The position numbers and the translations under genes are program-made. Under the pieces are notes generated by a model that was given only the letters and a program-made list of their open reading frames with translations, did no database searches and was not told the DNA's origin. This document shows positions 36,472-47,552 of a stretch of 64,000 nt of DNA, one piece after another (position 1 is the first letter of the stretch; every line of letters begins with the position of its first letter). This stretch comes from Vibrio casei (GTDB lineage Bacteria; Pseudomonadota; Gammaproteobacteria; Enterobacterales; Vibrionaceae), in assembly GCF_002218025.2 (NCBI RefSeq), contig NZ_AP018680.1, positions 744,001 through 808,000 on the forward strand, written 5' to 3'.

Positions 36472-37641
36472 ATGTCATCTCAAGCCTCTTCAACTCAAAG
36501 TGATATCTCTATTGATAGAACCTTATCTTCTATCAACTCCCAAACGATTGTCGTGAAACTTGGCACAAGTGTTTTAACCAGCGGTACTCTAGAGATAAAT
36601 AAAGCAAGAATGGTCGATCTTGTTCGTCAGTGTGCACAACTAAAAGAGCAAGGGCATCATATTGTTATTGTTTCTTCTGGTGCGATTGCAGCTGGTCGTG
36701 AACATCTAGGTTATCCTGCGCTGCCTAATTCAATGGCAAGTAAACAGCTCCTTGCTGCCGTTGGTCAAAGTCGCTTAATTCAAGTTTGGGAATCGTTATT
36801 TGATCTTTATGGGATTAAAATTGGTCAAATGTTACTGACTCGGGCGGATTTAAAAGATCGTGAACGTTTTTTAAATGCACGAGATACGATTAATGCTTTA
36901 ATTGAGCATGGCATTGTACCTGTTGTGAATGAAAATGATGCCGTGGCAACAACAGAGATAAAAGTTGGAGATAATGATAACTTATCCGCTTTGGTCGGCA
37001 TTTTATGCGGCGCGGATAAACTTTTATTACTGACAGATCAATCGGGGTTATTCACAGCAGATCCTCGTAAAGACCCTAATGCTGAGTTGATTCGAGAGGT
37101 GAAAACCATTGATGAAACATTACGCCAAATTGCTGGTGGTAGTGGTACAACTCTTGGTACCGGTGGCATGGCAACAAAATTACAAGCAGCCGATATAGCA
37201 AGAAGAACAGGTATTGAGGTCGTGATAGCGGCGGGCAGCAGTCCAAATGTTATTGTAGATACATTAAGTGATAACCCTCAAGGGACACGCTTTTTACCGT
37301 TAGAAGAGTCATTGGAAAATCGTAAACGTTGGATTCTTGCTGGTCCCGCTTCTGTCGGAGACCTCATCATTGATGAGGGGGCTTCACAAGCGGTGATTGA
37401 ACGAGGAAGCAGTTTACTTGCGAAAGGTATTATCGCAATTAAAGGTACGTTTACTCGCGGAGAAGTTGTTAGGATTCGGAGTGCGCAAGGTAAGCTTCTC
37501 GCCAAAGGTATCGTTGGTTATTCTAATAGTGAACTTGCACAACTCATTGGTAAACATAGCAAAGAAATTGAAGCGACTCTTGGTTATCAGTATGGCTCTG
37601 CCATTATTCATCGTGATGACTTAGTCGTCATTCAAGAGTAA
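36472..37641 (+). CDS. proB: ProB, glutamate 5-kinase
   Basis: ProB phosphorylates glutamate in the first step of proline synthesis and is normally inhibited by proline. The 389-residue product has an N-terminal amino-acid-kinase domain ([79 protein letters not shown]) and a C-terminal PUA domain ([24 protein letters not shown]). AGGAAA 6 bases before ATG 36472 sets the start; the long open frame before it is not family-like. proA follows after 28 bp. Confidence 0.95.
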   Translation: MSSQASSTQSDISIDRTLSSINSQTIVVKLGTSVLTSGTLEINKARMVDLVRQCAQLKEQGHHIVIVSSGAIAAGREHLGYPALPNSMASKQLLAAVGQSRLIQVWESLFDLYGIKIGQMLLTRADLKDRERFLNARDTINALIEHGIVPVVNENDAVATTEIKVGDNDNLSALVGILCGADKLLLLTDQSGLFTADPRKDPNAELIREVKTIDETLRQIAGGSGTTLGTGGMATKLQAADIARRTGIEVVIAAGSSPNVIVDTLSDNPQGTRFLPLEESLENRKRWILAGPASVGDLIIDEGASQAVIERGSSLLAKGIIAIKGTFTRGEVVRIRSAQGKLLAKGIVGYSNSELAQLIGKHSKEIEATLGYQYGSAIIHRDDLVVIQE

Positions 37642-37669
37642 GCCGTATAAATAGAAAAAGGATAGTATT

Positions 37670-38920
37670 TTGGATTTACAACTGATGGGACAAGCGGCCA
37701 AACAAGCTGCGTTTCAATTAGCTACCGCTTCCACGGCGCAAAAAAATAAAGCGTTAAGTATTATTGCTGATGAGCTAGAAGCTAATGCTCAAACTATTTT
37801 GGCGGCGAACACTCAGGATATTGAGTTAGGGCGTAAAGCGGGGTTAACAGAAGCACTACTCGATCGTTTGCTTCTTAATGAGTCACGTTTATCAGGCATT
37901 GCAGCTGACGTGCGTAACGTTATCAGCTTGAACGACCCAGTAGGCAGTGAAATTGACAGTAAAATGCTTGAAAATGGTATGTCACTTTCTCGCCGCCGCG
38001 TTCCTCTCGGCGTGGTCGGCGTGATTTATGAAGCACGTCCAAATGTGACGATTGATATTGCTGCTCTATGCTTAAAAACGGGGAATGCCAGTATTTTACG
38101 TGGTGGAAAAGAAACTTTTTTTTCCAACATGGAGTTGGTCAAAGTTATTCAACGCGCATTAGAGAAAGCCGGGCTTCCTGCCGCTTCCGTACAATATATT
38201 GAGAAACCAGACCGTGAATTGGTTTCTCAACTGCTTAAATTAGATGACTATGTGGATATGATCATTCCACGCGGTGGTGCTGGCTTACATAAAATGTGTA
38301 AAGAAAACAGCACCATTCCCGTGATCATTGGTGGGTTTGGTATTAGCCATATTTTTGTGGATGAAACGGCAGATATCGCAAAGTCGGTTGATGTGGTTGA
38401 AAACTCGAAAGTTCAACGCTCTTCAGCTTGTAACTCTCTTGATACGTTATTGGTTCATGAAAATGTCGCGGCACAACTTCTGCCATTACTTGCAGATAAA
38501 ATTGGCAAACAAGTCACATTTGTGGCTGAGCCAAAAGCAAAAGCGTTGTTAACCAATACGGATAATTTACGTGATGCTCAAGACGGTGATTTTGATACGG
38601 AATGGTTGAGCTATACGCTTGGTATTAAAGTCGTCGGCGATATTGCCGAGGCAATTGAACATATGCGAGTACATAATGCTAGTCATTCAGATGCTATCAT
38701 GACTGAATCGATTCGCAATGCTGAGCTATTTATTAATTCAGCGGGTTCAGCAGCAGTTTATGTTAATGCTTCCACACGTTTTACCGATGGCGCTCAATTT
38801 GGGTTAGGCGCTGAAGTTGCCGTCTCTACTCAGAAGCTTCATGCGCGTGGCCCTATGGGCTTAGAAGAGCTTACAAGCTATAAATGGGTAGGGAAGGCGG
38901 ATTATCTTACTCGTGCATAA
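37670..38920 (+). CDS. proA: ProA, gamma-glutamyl phosphate reductase
   Basis: ProA reduces glutamyl phosphate to glutamate semialdehyde with NADPH, the second step of proline synthesis. The 416-residue aldehyde-dehydrogenase-fold protein shows [59 protein letters not shown] and [16 protein letters not shown] with the catalytic Cys. The start is TTG at 37670 (AAAGGA eight bases upstream); the next ATG would cut five residues from the N-terminus. It is co-transcribed with proB and followed by a terminator. Confidence 0.95.
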   Translation: MDLQLMGQAAKQAAFQLATASTAQKNKALSIIADELEANAQTILAANTQDIELGRKAGLTEALLDRLLLNESRLSGIAADVRNVISLNDPVGSEIDSKMLENGMSLSRRRVPLGVVGVIYEARPNVTIDIAALCLKTGNASILRGGKETFFSNMELVKVIQRALEKAGLPAASVQYIEKPDRELVSQLLKLDDYVDMIIPRGGAGLHKMCKENSTIPVIIGGFGISHIFVDETADIAKSVDVVENSKVQRSSACNSLDTLLVHENVAAQLLPLLADKIGKQVTFVAEPKAKALLTNTDNLRDAQDGDFDTEWLSYTLGIKVVGDIAEAIEHMRVHNASHSDAIMTESIRNAELFINSAGSAAVYVNASTRFTDGAQFGLGAEVAVSTQKLHARGPMGLEELTSYKWVGKADYLTRA

Positions 38921-39056
38921 TTAACCTCAATGTGGCGTTAATAATAAACGAAGTGAGAATATAAACGTATCATTCCCAATAAATTCAATTGATGAATGTG
39001 AACGGTAGATTCTCTTATCCAACACGAAGATTAATTACAGACTAAATGCACAAAAA

Positions 39057-39088
39057 TAAAAACGGAGCCTATAGGGCTCCGTTTTTTT
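39057..39088. terminator. Bidirectional terminator between proA and lipA
   Basis: A stem ACGGAGCC / GGGCTCCGT (39062-39082) with A-rich sequence on the left and seven T (39082-39088) on the right can end transcripts from both sides. It lies between the convergent proBA and lipA. Confidence 0.85.
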
Positions 39089-39106
39089 GTATTAATTTAT
39101 TTGTAT

Positions 39107-40072
39107 TTACTTGATTTCGATGCCTTGCGCTTGCATATCAGCATGGTATGACGAGCGAACAAATGGGCCACATGCGGCGTGAGTAAAGCCTAGCTCTAAA
39201 GCGATGTCTTTAAGCTCATCGAACTCTGAAGGTGGTACATAACGCTCTACTGGTAAATGATGACGGCTTGGTGCTAGATATTGGCCTAACGTTAACATCG
39301 TTACACCATGAGCACGCAAGTCTTTGAGTACTTCAACGATTTCTTCTTTTGTTTCACCAAGGCCCATCATCAGCCCCGATTTTGTCGGGATATGTGGATG
39401 TTGCTCTTTGAATTTTTGAAGTAATTGAAGAGACCATTTATAATTCGCACCTGGGCGAGCACGGCGATATAAACGTGGTGCTGTTTCTAAGTTGTGGTTG
39501 AACACATCTGGTGGATTGTCTTTCATTAGATCCAGTGCCACATCCATTCGGCCGCGGAAGTCAGGTACGAGTGTTTCAATTTTTATGTGTGGATTTTGTT
39601 CACGAATAGCTTTATTGCAGTTTGCAAAATGCTCAGCTCCACCATCACGTAAATCATCTCGGTCAACAGAAGTGATCACGACATATTTTAACTTCATATC
39701 TTTAATGGTTTGCGCAAGTTTTTCTGGTTCATTTGACTCTGGAGCATTAGGGCGTCCATGAGCAACATCACAAAATGGGCAGCGACGTGTACAAATCGCC
39801 CCTAAAATCATGAAAGTAGCTGTACCGTGATTAAAACATTCCGCAAGGTTTGGACAGGACGCTTCTTCACAAACCGAGTGGAGATCATTTTTGCGCATTG
39901 CCGCTTTGATTTCTTGAATGCGTTGGCTATCAGAAGGCAGCTTTATTTTCATCCATTCGGGTTTACGCAATACTTCTGCCTTTTCAATCGGCAGAGTTTT
40001 AGTTGGGATTAACGCCATTTTATCGGCGTCACGATACTTAACCCCTTGTTCCATTTGAATTGGTTTGCTCAT
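39107..40072 (-). CDS. lipA: LipA, lipoyl synthase
   Basis: LipA inserts two sulfur atoms into protein-bound octanoyl chains to make lipoyl groups for 2-oxoacid dehydrogenases and the glycine cleavage system. The 321-residue protein has both 4Fe-4S clusters: the auxiliary one by Cys in [15 protein letters not shown] and the radical-SAM one by [10 protein letters not shown]. Also seen are [29 protein letters not shown] and [14 protein letters not shown]. It follows lipB with a 70-bp gap, the order known in enterobacteria (lipB-ybeF-lipA) but without ybeF. Confidence 0.96.
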   Translation of the reverse strand: MSKPIQMEQGVKYRDADKMALIPTKTLPIEKAEVLRKPEWMKIKLPSDSQRIQEIKAAMRKNDLHSVCEEASCPNLAECFNHGTATFMILGAICTRRCPFCDVAHGRPNAPESNEPEKLAQTIKDMKLKYVVITSVDRDDLRDGGAEHFANCNKAIREQNPHIKIETLVPDFRGRMDVALDLMKDNPPDVFNHNLETAPRLYRRARPGANYKWSLQLLQKFKEQHPHIPTKSGLMMGLGETKEEIVEVLKDLRAHGVTMLTLGQYLAPSRHHLPVERYVPPSEFDELKDIALELGFTHAACGPFVRSSYHADMQAQGIEIK

Positions 40073-40142
40073 ATTTTCCTACTTATCCGCTGGTCGGCTT
40101 TTCGTTACCTATAAAGGTATCGGCGTCCTACTGATAAAAAAT

Positions 40143-40835
40143 TTATCGGCTTTCTGTCGTTATATCAACTTGGTTATAATCAAGCTGATGAGTGATTTTT
40201 TGTATGAGGGCTGACTCTACGATAGCGATAGAATCAGGGCCATTTACATCTTTTACTTGAACCATTTCCATTCCAGAATAACCGCAAGGATTAATGCGTA
40301 AAAATGGCGTTAAATCCATATTGACGTTTAATGCTAGACCATGAAAAGAACAGCCTTTACGAATGCGTAATCCAAGCGAGCATATTTTTCGTTTTTCAAC
40401 ATACACACCAGGGGCATCGGGTCTTGCCGCCGATAGAATTCCAAATTCTTTTAATGTTTCAATGACGATATTTTCAATATGGGTGACGAGCTCACGAACT
40501 CCTATTTTTTTACGACGTAGATTAATCATAAAATAAACGACAATTTGACCTGGGCCATGATAAGTAACTTGACCGCCACGATCACTTTGTACGACAGGGA
40601 TGTCACCCGTATTGAGTAGGTGTTCAGCTTTACCTGCTTGTCCTTGCGTGAATACTGGGTTGTGTTCTACGAGCCAGATTTCGTCAATGCTGTCAGGGGT
40701 ACGTTCATCAGTAAAGGTATGCATAGCTTGCCAAATAGGAGAGTAGTCTTGTCGACCGAGTTGTCGTATTACTACTTGATTTGGTGTTGCGTGTGGAAAA
40801 ATCAGATCCCCATTTTGATGTGATTCGCTGTGCAT
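40143..40835 (-). CDS. lipB: LipB, octanoyl-[acyl-carrier-protein]:protein N-octanoyltransferase
   Basis: LipB moves octanoate from ACP to lipoyl domains, the substrate for LipA. The 230-residue product shows [23 protein letters not shown], the [33 protein letters not shown] segment, [38 protein letters not shown] with the catalytic Lys and Cys region, and [14 protein letters not shown] with the active-site Cys. AAGGA eight bases before ATG 40835 decides the start; the open frame runs 21 codons further upstream. Confidence 0.94.
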   Translation of the reverse strand: MHSESHQNGDLIFPHATPNQVVIRQLGRQDYSPIWQAMHTFTDERTPDSIDEIWLVEHNPVFTQGQAGKAEHLLNTGDIPVVQSDRGGQVTYHGPGQIVVYFMINLRRKKIGVRELVTHIENIVIETLKEFGILSAARPDAPGVYVEKRKICSLGLRIRKGCSFHGLALNVNMDLTPFLRINPCGYSGMEMVQVKDVNGPDSIAIVESALIQKITHQLDYNQVDITTESR

Positions 40836-40996
40836 ATTTGTCGTCCTTAAATTAGTCAATTCATTCATCTTGGTTAAGAGACGTTCACCGATAGGCAAGA
40901 TTCGGCGGATAGTATAAACCTCTTTTAGTCGACTAACTACTTGCTAACTGTAAGGGTATAACTAGTCCGGTGATCTGATGGTGCTATTGTGGTGAT

Positions 40997-41266
40997 TTAC
41001 AGAACCATGCGAACGATGTCTATTTCGCCTAATTCTTTATATAAAATCTCGACTTGTTCAATAGACGTTGCTGTTATCGTAATGGACACTGCACTGTAAG
41101 TCCCTTTTCCGCTAGGCTTGACACTTGGGCTGTAATCGCCAGGCGCATGTTTTTGAATCACGCTGAGTACCAGATCAGGTAATTCAGGTTTTGCGTAGCC
41201 CATGACTTTATAGGTGAACTTACATGGGAATTCGAGTAAATCTTTTAGCTTTGGTTGTTCTTGCAT
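40997..41266 (-). CDS. ybeD: YbeD family protein (DUF493)
   Basis: This 89-residue cytosolic protein is of the YbeD/DUF493 family, a small ACT-like alpha/beta fold. It shows [57 protein letters not shown], all conserved in the family. Its function is not settled; its fixed place between dacA and lipB suggests a link to lipoate or envelope work, but that is only context. GGAG before ATG 41266 supports this start over the in-frame codon 12 bp upstream. Confidence 0.88.
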   Translation of the reverse strand: MQEQPKLKDLLEFPCKFTYKVMGYAKPELPDLVLSVIQKHAPGDYSPSVKPSGKGTYSAVSITITATSIEQVEILYKELGEIDIVRMVL

Positions 41267-41361
41267 GCCGGACTCCAAAAGGGAAAGTGCGATAAAGCGT
41301 GAATATTAAAGGGAAGCGAGTAGGATCTCAACCTTCACGATATGGCTTTCTATATTGCATA

Positions 41362-41393
41362 AAAAACTAAAAGCCGCATAAGCGACTTTTAGG
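41362..41393 (-). terminator. dacA terminator
   Basis: CTAAAAGCCGC (41368-41378) pairs with GCGACTTTTAG (41383-41393) with one mismatch and a 4-nt loop. On the minus strand six T follow. It lies 40 bp after the dacA stop, so ybeD-lipB-lipA are probably started separately. Confidence 0.8.
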
Positions 41394-41433
41394 TGGTACT
41401 TCAATATGTTAGTTTTTTACCAAGTAACAGAAC

Positions 41434-42621
41434 TTAGAACCAACTTTGGAACAATAATACAAGATAGTCGATTAAACGGCTGAATAAGCCACCTTCTTTG
41501 ACATCTTCTTGAGCAACAAGTGGATATTGAGCAACGTCTTTACCATTTAATTGATAGAACAGCTTACCAACCACTTCACCTTTCGTTATCGGCGCTTTTA
41601 GTTCTTTGTCTAGAACAAAGCTTGCGGCTAGGTTTTTGGCTTGTCCACGAGGAACCGTTACGTAGGTATCTTTATTCACTCCAAGAGATATTTCACTCTT
41701 GTCGCCCATCCAGATTTTTTCTTTAACGAATTCTTCACCAGCTTTATGTGGTGCAACGGTTTCAAAGAAACGGAAACCAAATTGAAGTAGCTTCTTGCTT
41801 TCGGCTTTACGAGCATTTTCGCTCTTAGTTCCCATGACAACTGAAACTAAGCGCATATCACCTTCAGTCGCTGAGGTGACTAGGTTATAACCTGCGCCAC
41901 TTGTATGACCGGTCTTAATACCATCAACGTTCATGCTTTTATCCCACAATAAACCATTACGGTTATATTGAGTAATACCATTGTAGGTGAACGATTTTTG
42001 CGAATAAATTTTGTATTCTTCAGGAACATCACGAATTAACGCAGCTCCCAGAATGGCAAGATCGTGAGCGGTAGAATAATGTTCATCACTATCTAGACCA
42101 TGAACATTCACAAAGTGTGAGTTTTTCATGCCAATTTTTTGAGCCCATTGGTTCATTAAATCAACAAATGAATCTTCAGAACCCGCAATGTGTTCAGCCA
42201 TCGCAACACAGGCGTCATTACCAGAAGTAACAATGATTCCTTGGTTTAATAAATCAACAGAAACGGTCTTCCCAACTTCAATGAACATTTTTGATGAATC
42301 AGGGAAGTTTTTCGCCCATGCATTTTCACTGATGACGACATCATCCGAACGAGAAACAGCGCCAGACTTCAATTCTTGTCCGATCACGTAACTCGTTAGC
42401 ATTTTGGTTAAACTGGCAGGATGACGTCTCTCATCCATATTTTTTTCAGCTAAAATTTTTCCTGAATGGTAATCCATCAGTACATAGCTTTGTGCTGCAA
42501 TGTCTGGTGCATTTGGAACAACAATAGGGTCTGCTGCTGAGGCATTCATTGAAACAAAAGAAGCGGAGAGTGCTAATGATGGTATTAGCAAGGATGTTAG
42601 ATATTTAGCTGTATTTTTCAT
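41434..42621 (-). CDS. dacA: DacA, D-alanyl-D-alanine carboxypeptidase (PBP5)
   Basis: PBP5 trims the terminal D-Ala from peptidoglycan stem peptides. The 395-residue product has a cleaved signal (about residues 1-29, ending SMNASA), the catalytic SLTK (Ser70, Lys73), the SGN motif in VTSGNDAC and KTG in DGIKTGHTSGAG. A beta-rich C-terminal domain follows, and the protein ends in an amphipathic membrane-anchoring helix (LFSRLIDYLVLLFQSWF). ATG 42621 puts the signal peptide at the N-terminus; the frame is open 20 codons further. Confidence 0.95.
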   Translation of the reverse strand: MKNTAKYLTSLLIPSLALSASFVSMNASAADPIVVPNAPDIAAQSYVLMDYHSGKILAEKNMDERRHPASLTKMLTSYVIGQELKSGAVSRSDDVVISENAWAKNFPDSSKMFIEVGKTVSVDLLNQGIIVTSGNDACVAMAEHIAGSEDSFVDLMNQWAQKIGMKNSHFVNVHGLDSDEHYSTAHDLAILGAALIRDVPEEYKIYSQKSFTYNGITQYNRNGLLWDKSMNVDGIKTGHTSGAGYNLVTSATEGDMRLVSVVMGTKSENARKAESKKLLQFGFRFFETVAPHKAGEEFVKEKIWMGDKSEISLGVNKDTYVTVPRGQAKNLAASFVLDKELKAPITKGEVVGKLFYQLNGKDVAQYPLVAQEDVKEGGLFSRLIDYLVLLFQSWF

Positions 42622-42762
42622 GTGATAAATGCAATCAAAGTTAAAGGTGAGCTTAATGCTTCGTATTCTATCAGAATCCACACGGTAAAACAGGTCTGGA
42701 TTCTAACCGAACAAAAAATGAATATCGTTTATCCTAAATACGATAAAGGACTGTGATATTGG

Positions 42763-43548
42763 TTATTTACGAGTTTGATGCTTCATAAAAGCTGAAGGGT
42801 AACCAGTCTGTTGAAGCTGAATGAGTGCCTTAGTGGCATCCGACTGATTCTTCCAAGGCCCTATAATAATTCGATTTACTCCATTTTGTTTTTCAACACT
42901 GTAGGTTGTTGAATAGCTTTGACCAAGCTTTACCGCTAAAGTTCGCGCTTTTTCAGCATCCGATACTGCGGCGACTTGAATGAGGTATTCTTCTTTTGAA
43001 TAAGCGGCATCCACTTTTGTTTTAGGAACGGTAATGTATTCTATTTTGACTGGTGCCGTTCCGTTTTGGTAAACACCAATTTTATAAGCAGCCGCATAGC
43101 TTAAATCGATGATACGGCCATCATGGAAGGGGCCTCGATCATTCACTCGCACAATGACCGTTTTTCCATTGGCACTATTGGTGACTTTTACATAGCTAGG
43201 TATGGGTAAGGTTTTGTGTGCAGCCGACATAGAATACATATCATAAACTTCACCATTTGAGGTTAAATGTCCATGAAACTTCTTTCCATACCAAGAGGCG
43301 TAGCCAGTTTGAGTAAACCCTTGTGTATTTTTGACGATTTTATAATCTTTTCCGCGTAAGGTGTAATCGCGATTACCGCTACGGCTGAAGGGTTCATATT
43401 TAGGATGAGCATCCTCAATATTCACCACTGACATTGGATCTTTAGGCGCTACATCGTCGGATAACTTGTAGCGATCATTTGAAGAGGAAGAGCAACCTGC
43501 AAGTAAAGCAAAGGCCATCCAGAGAGTGTAACGATAATGTTTTTTCAT
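42763..43548 (-). CDS. rlpA: RlpA, septal-ring lytic transglycosylase (lipoprotein)
   Basis: RlpA is an outer-membrane lipoprotein with a double-psi beta-barrel and, in some species, lytic activity on peptide-free glycan strands. The 261-residue product has lipobox LAGC (Cys 19), the barrel with GYASWYGKKFHGHLTSNGEVYDM and VRVNDRGPFHDGRIIDLSYAAA, including the Asp and His regarded as catalytic, and a C-terminal SPOR domain (about 185-260; YLIQVAAVSDAEKA, INRIIIGPW-like) that binds denuded septal glycan. It lies between rodA and dacA, 4 bp from the rodA stop. Confidence 0.94.
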   Translation of the reverse strand: MKKHYRYTLWMAFALLAGCSSSSNDRYKLSDDVAPKDPMSVVNIEDAHPKYEPFSRSGNRDYTLRGKDYKIVKNTQGFTQTGYASWYGKKFHGHLTSNGEVYDMYSMSAAHKTLPIPSYVKVTNSANGKTVIVRVNDRGPFHDGRIIDLSYAAAYKIGVYQNGTAPVKIEYITVPKTKVDAAYSKEEYLIQVAAVSDAEKARTLAVKLGQSYSTTYSVEKQNGVNRIIIGPWKNQSDATKALIQLQQTGYPSAFMKHQTRK

Positions 43549-43552
43549 GAAT

Positions 43553-44674
43553 TTAGTTCGCCTTTGAAAGCATTTTTCGGTGTGTATGGATCGACATTAA
43601 CATGCCAAAGCCTGCCAGTAGAGTTACCATTGACGTGCCGCCGTAGCTAATCAAAGGTAAAGGAACACCTACCACTGGTAAAATGCCGCTTACCATCCCA
43701 ATGTTTACAAAAACATAGACAAAGAAGCTGAGTACCGCACTGCCACCCATCATTCGCCCAAATGCTGTCTGTGCTTGTGTTGCAAGGTACAAGCCTCGAG
43801 CAACGATGAATAAATAAACAGATAGCAGTAATGTGACACCGATAATACCCCATTCTTCAGCAATGACTGCAAAGATAAAGTCAGTATGTCGTTCTGGGAC
43901 AAATTCTAATTGTGATTGGGTGCCATGTAACCAGCCTTTTCCTGTTAACCCTCCAGAACCAATCGCGATCTTACTCTGAATGATATGGTAACCGGCACCT
44001 AATGGATCGGATTCGGGGTTAAAGAGTGTTCGAACACGAATTTTTTGATATTCGTGCATGAGAAAGAACCATAAAATTGGTACGAAAGCACTGATGCCCA
44101 ATACGGCTGCTGCGATGATCCGCCAACTTATTCCGGCTAAGAAAATAACAAAAATGCCTGAGGCTGCGATTAAAATTGATGTGCCTAAGTCCGGTTGTTT
44201 TGCGATTAAAATAGTGGGTAAGCAAACTAATATGAGTGAAACCATTAAAACTCGTAATGTTGGTGGTAATGGTTTATTACCGATATAACGAGCAACCATT
44301 AGGGGGACTGCTAATTTTAGAAGTTCAGAAGGTTGAAAGCGTACCACTCCGAGATCGAGCCAGCGTTGTGCACCTTTAGATGTTTCACCAAAAAATAAAA
44401 CACCGAGTAGTAGCAATACACCAACAAGGTATAACGCAGGGGCAAGGGCTTCTAATGACCGAGGTTTTATTTGAGCCACAATAACCATAACACCAAGCGA
44501 CAGCAACATACGCATTGCTTGTCTATCCATCATCTCATAGCTTTGGCCACTTGCACTGTACATGATGACTAATCCGATCACCATCAGAAGAATAATGCCT
44601 AATAACAGAGGTAAATCAATATGTAGCCGCTCGAAAAAAGAACGATTTTGACCTGTTGAGGGATCCATTTGCAT
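43553..44674 (-). CDS. rodA: RodA (MrdB), peptidoglycan glycosyltransferase of the elongasome
   Basis: RodA is a SEDS-family polymerase that works with PBP2 to build the side wall. The 373-residue protein has about ten membrane helices and SEDS signatures: [47 protein letters not shown] with the catalytic-region Asp, [15 protein letters not shown] and [21 protein letters not shown]. It begins 1 bp after the mrdA stop, giving the fixed mrdA-rodA pair. Confidence 0.96.
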   Translation of the reverse strand: MQMDPSTGQNRSFFERLHIDLPLLLGIILLMVIGLVIMYSASGQSYEMMDRQAMRMLLSLGVMVIVAQIKPRSLEALAPALYLVGVLLLLGVLFFGETSKGAQRWLDLGVVRFQPSELLKLAVPLMVARYIGNKPLPPTLRVLMVSLILVCLPTILIAKQPDLGTSILIAASGIFVIFLAGISWRIIAAAVLGISAFVPILWFFLMHEYQKIRVRTLFNPESDPLGAGYHIIQSKIAIGSGGLTGKGWLHGTQSQLEFVPERHTDFIFAVIAEEWGIIGVTLLLSVYLFIVARGLYLATQAQTAFGRMMGGSAVLSFFVYVFVNIGMVSGILPVVGVPLPLISYGGTSMVTLLAGFGMLMSIHTHRKMLSKAN

Positions 44675-44675
44675 A

Positions 44676-46577
44676 CTATTTTTTATCCTCTTGCATGTCT
44701 GACTCTTCAGGCTTTAAAATCACATGATCAAATATTTTACGAGCGATTGGGCCACCAACACCAGAACCTCCACCTGCATTTTCGAGTACCATTGCCACGA
44801 TAACTTGTGGATTCTTTAATGGGGCAAATCCCATCAGCAATGCATGATCACGAAGGTGCTCTGCGACTTCACTAGCGTTGTACTTTTCACCTTCTTTTAA
44901 CCCATAAACTTGAGCAGTACCCGATTTTACCGCGGCTTCATATTCTGCCCCATAAAAAGAACGACGAGCAGTTCCTCGAGAACCTGTTGCAACTAAGTGC
45001 ATGCCTTCTTCCGCTAACTTCCAGTACGATTCTTTAACGCCTTTGATACTGGGGTATGTTTTTATTGGGCTTAAAATCGGTTTTGGGTTTGCAACGGTTT
45101 TGTCCATCGTTGCTCTTAACAAATGAGGTGCTCTGACTTCTCCGTGGGTAACAAGTACTGATAATGCTTTTGCAATTTGCATTGGCGTTGCTGTCCAATA
45201 ACCCTGACCGATTCCAACGGGAATAGTATCGCCTTGATACCAAGGTGTTCTATGTCGCGCTTGTTTCCACTCACGAGTTGGCATGTTTGCGCTGCTTTCT
45301 TCATGTATGTCGATACCGGTATATTCACCAAAACCAAACTTATTCATCCAACTGGATAAGCGATCAATACCTAAATCAAAGGCAACTTGATAAAAAAAGG
45401 TATCAACAGATTCTTCTAATGCTTTTTTCACATCAACGACACCATGCCCCCAACGGCTCCAATCTCGATAGCCCTTGTGACTCTTTGCGTGAGGTATATA
45501 CCAAATTCCCGGATCATTACGTGTTGTTTTAGGGGTAATAACACCTTCAGTTAAAGCGGAGACTGCAATGAATGGTTTCACTGTTGATGCCGGAGGATAA
45601 ATACCGAGGGTTGCTCGGTTAACCAAAGGCCTATTCGGATCGTTTAATAATGCGCTGTATTCTTTGCTACTGATACCATGTACAAAAGAGTTAGGATCGT
45701 AGCTGGGGCTGGACACCATTGCCAATACGCCATTATCTTTTGGATCGAGAATGATGATCGAGCCACGGCGTTTATCCATCAGACTATAAGCGTACTGCTG
45801 TAAATCGATATCTAAATTTAATACAAGATCTTTACCCGGAACGGGGGGAACGTATTTTAAGGTACGGATGACTCGACCTCTGCTGTTAACTTCAACCTCT
45901 TGATAGCCAGATGTACCATGCAAGATATCTTCATAAAATCGTTCAATGCCCAGCTTACCAATATCTCGGGTTGCTTGGTAATTGGAAACTTTATCTTCAA
46001 TGGTGAGGCGGGCGATATCTTTGTCATTAATACGAGAAACGTAGCCAATAACATGTGTTAATATTGAGCCATACGGGTAATAACGCTTTAAAGCTGCGGA
46101 AATCTCAACTCCAGGGAATTTGTATTGGTTGACTGAAAATTTAGCCACCTGTTCATTTGTTAATTGGGTCAGAATTGGGACTGGCTTATAGTGTCTAATT
46201 TGCCTGCGCTCTTTTTGGAATGTTTGTATTTGATCATCGCTAATCGGTAGTATTTTACTCAGTTCTTCGATGGTATTTTCAACATTCTTTACTTTTTCAG
46301 GCGTGATTTCTAAGCTATAAACAGGGCGATTGGAGGCAAGTAACTTTCCATTGCGATCGTAAATTAGACCACGGTTAGGCGCGATCGGAACGATTTTGAT
46401 GCGGTTATCATTTGAACGTGTTTGGTAATCTTGATATTGCTCGACTTGGATGTAATAAAGATTCGCTAACAAAACGGCTACTAGAACAATAATGCCCGTA
46501 AACGCAACGATGGAACGTCGAGCAAAAAGCTTAGCTTCAGCGTTGTAATCACGTATTTGGGTGCGTTTACGTCTCAT
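44676..46577 (-). CDS. mrdA: MrdA, penicillin-binding protein 2
   Basis: PBP2 is the transpeptidase of the elongation machinery. The 633-residue bitopic protein has one helix near residues 24-45 ([20 protein letters not shown]), the pedestal domain with [22 protein letters not shown], and the transpeptidase domain with SxxK in PPASTVKPF (Ser near 330), [14 protein letters not shown] as the SxD region and KSGTAQVYG as the KTG-like box, here KSG. It follows rlmH by 6 bp and is coupled to rodA. Confidence 0.96.
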   Translation of the reverse strand: MRRKRTQIRDYNAEAKLFARRSIVAFTGIIVLVAVLLANLYYIQVEQYQDYQTRSNDNRIKIVPIAPNRGLIYDRNGKLLASNRPVYSLEITPEKVKNVENTIEELSKILPISDDQIQTFQKERRQIRHYKPVPILTQLTNEQVAKFSVNQYKFPGVEISAALKRYYPYGSILTHVIGYVSRINDKDIARLTIEDKVSNYQATRDIGKLGIERFYEDILHGTSGYQEVEVNSRGRVIRTLKYVPPVPGKDLVLNLDIDLQQYAYSLMDKRRGSIIILDPKDNGVLAMVSSPSYDPNSFVHGISSKEYSALLNDPNRPLVNRATLGIYPPASTVKPFIAVSALTEGVITPKTTRNDPGIWYIPHAKSHKGYRDWSRWGHGVVDVKKALEESVDTFFYQVAFDLGIDRLSSWMNKFGFGEYTGIDIHEESSANMPTREWKQARHRTPWYQGDTIPVGIGQGYWTATPMQIAKALSVLVTHGEVRAPHLLRATMDKTVANPKPILSPIKTYPSIKGVKESYWKLAEEGMHLVATGSRGTARRSFYGAEYEAAVKSGTAQVYGLKEGEKYNASEVAEHLRDHALLMGFAPLKNPQVIVAMVLENAGGGSGVGGPIARKIFDHVILKPEESDMQEDKK

Positions 46578-46583
46578 TCTTTA

Positions 46584-47054
46584 CTATTCTCGATGGTACG
46601 GATGATTTTCAGTCACGCTCCAAGCTCGGTATAAGCTTTCTGCCATAATGACTCGAACCATAGGGTGTGGCAAGGTAAGAGGAGATAATGACCAACTTTG
46701 GTCGGCAGCGGCTTTACAAGCAGGCGCTAAGCCTTCAGGGCCACCGATTAATATTGATACATCTCTACCATCTAATTTCCAAGCATCTAATTGAGAGGCT
46801 AATTGTTCTGTGTCCCAACGTTTACCTGGGATATCTAATGTTATAATGCGGTTACCTTTAGGTACAGCCGCAAGCATGGCTTCACCTTCTTTTTGCAGAA
46901 TTCTTGCAATATCGGCATTTTTGCCACGTTTTCCGGCTGTAATTTCGACTAAATCAAAAGGCATATCACTAGGGAAGCGTCGTTGATATTCGTGAAAACC
47001 CGCTTCAACCCATTTAGGCATTTTCGTTCCCACTGCGATAAGTTGAATTTTCAC
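46584..47054 (-). CDS. rlmH: RlmH, 23S rRNA (pseudouridine-1915-N3) methyltransferase
   Basis: RlmH is a SPOUT-class enzyme that methylates pseudouridine 1915 in helix 69 of assembled 70S ribosomes. The product has 156 residues, the family length, if it starts at GTG 47054 (GGAGC upstream), giving [19 protein letters not shown]. Signatures are [30 protein letters not shown] [17 protein letters not shown] for the trefoil knot, and the C-terminal [16 protein letters not shown]. It lies 29 bp after rsfS and 6 bp before mrdA. Confidence 0.95.
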   Translation of the reverse strand: MKIQLIAVGTKMPKWVEAGFHEYQRRFPSDMPFDLVEITAGKRGKNADIARILQKEGEAMLAAVPKGNRIITLDIPGKRWDTEQLASQLDAWKLDGRDVSILIGGPEGLAPACKAAADQSWSLSPLTLPHPMVRVIMAESLYRAWSVTENHPYHRE

Positions 47055-47083
47055 GTTATATGCTCCTAATGAACGAGGGCTTA

Positions 47084-47401
47084 CTAGCCCCAAAGCTTCT
47101 CTAGTTGATATAATTCACGTGGGGCTTGTTGCATCACATGTACCATGACAGACCCCATATCGACGACAACCCACTCACCTTCATCTTCACCATCCATGCC
47201 GAGTGGTTCGAGACCCGCAATTTTGGCTTCTTTAGCAACATTATCAGCAATGGATGCAACATGGCGTTTGGATGTGCCAGTACAAACGATCATAAAGTCG
47301 GTTACGCTTGATTTACCTGTTACATCAAGCGTAATGATGTTTTCAGCTTTCATGTCATCAGCTTTATCAGCAAGAAAATCTTTTAACTCGTTTAGTCGCA
47401 A
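47084..47401 (-). CDS. rsfS: RsfS, ribosome silencing factor
   Basis: RsfS binds ribosomal protein L14 and blocks subunit joining when nutrients run out. The family is about 105 residues, which is obtained here with TTG at 47401 ([10 protein letters not shown], aligned with MQGKALQDF in E. coli; AGAGG nine bases upstream). The frame is open 18 codons further to an ATG at 47455, which cannot be ruled out. Conserved parts are [49 protein letters not shown] and LYQLEKLWG. Confidence 0.92.
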   Translation of the reverse strand: MRLNELKDFLADKADDMKAENIITLDVTGKSSVTDFMIVCTGTSKRHVASIADNVAKEAKIAGLEPLGMDGEDEGEWVVVDMGSVMVHVMQQAPRELYQLEKLWG

Positions 47402-47473
47402 GGTAGTGCCTCTTTGGTGTTTTGAGTAGGTTTCTTTTTTATCAGTAGAAACCAAGATTGGTAAAAGTCGCGT

Positions 47474-47510
47474 ATTATAACATGGAAAATGAGCAAATTT
47501 GCTTGTTTCC
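47474..47510 (-). promoter_or_regulatory. Candidate rsfS promoter with adjacent palindrome
   Basis: On the minus strand TGTTATAAT (47482-47474) is a good extended -10 box, 73 bp before the rsfS TTG. Just upstream lies AGCAAATTTGCT (47492-47503), a perfect 12-bp palindrome inside a longer imperfect dyad (47484-47510, GGAAA to TTTCC). It covers the place of a -35 box, so it may be an operator or the end of the holA transcript. Confidence 0.4.
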
Positions 47511-47552
47511 TATTTGTTATACCTTTGAGTGATATTTTACTGTTACTTTAGT

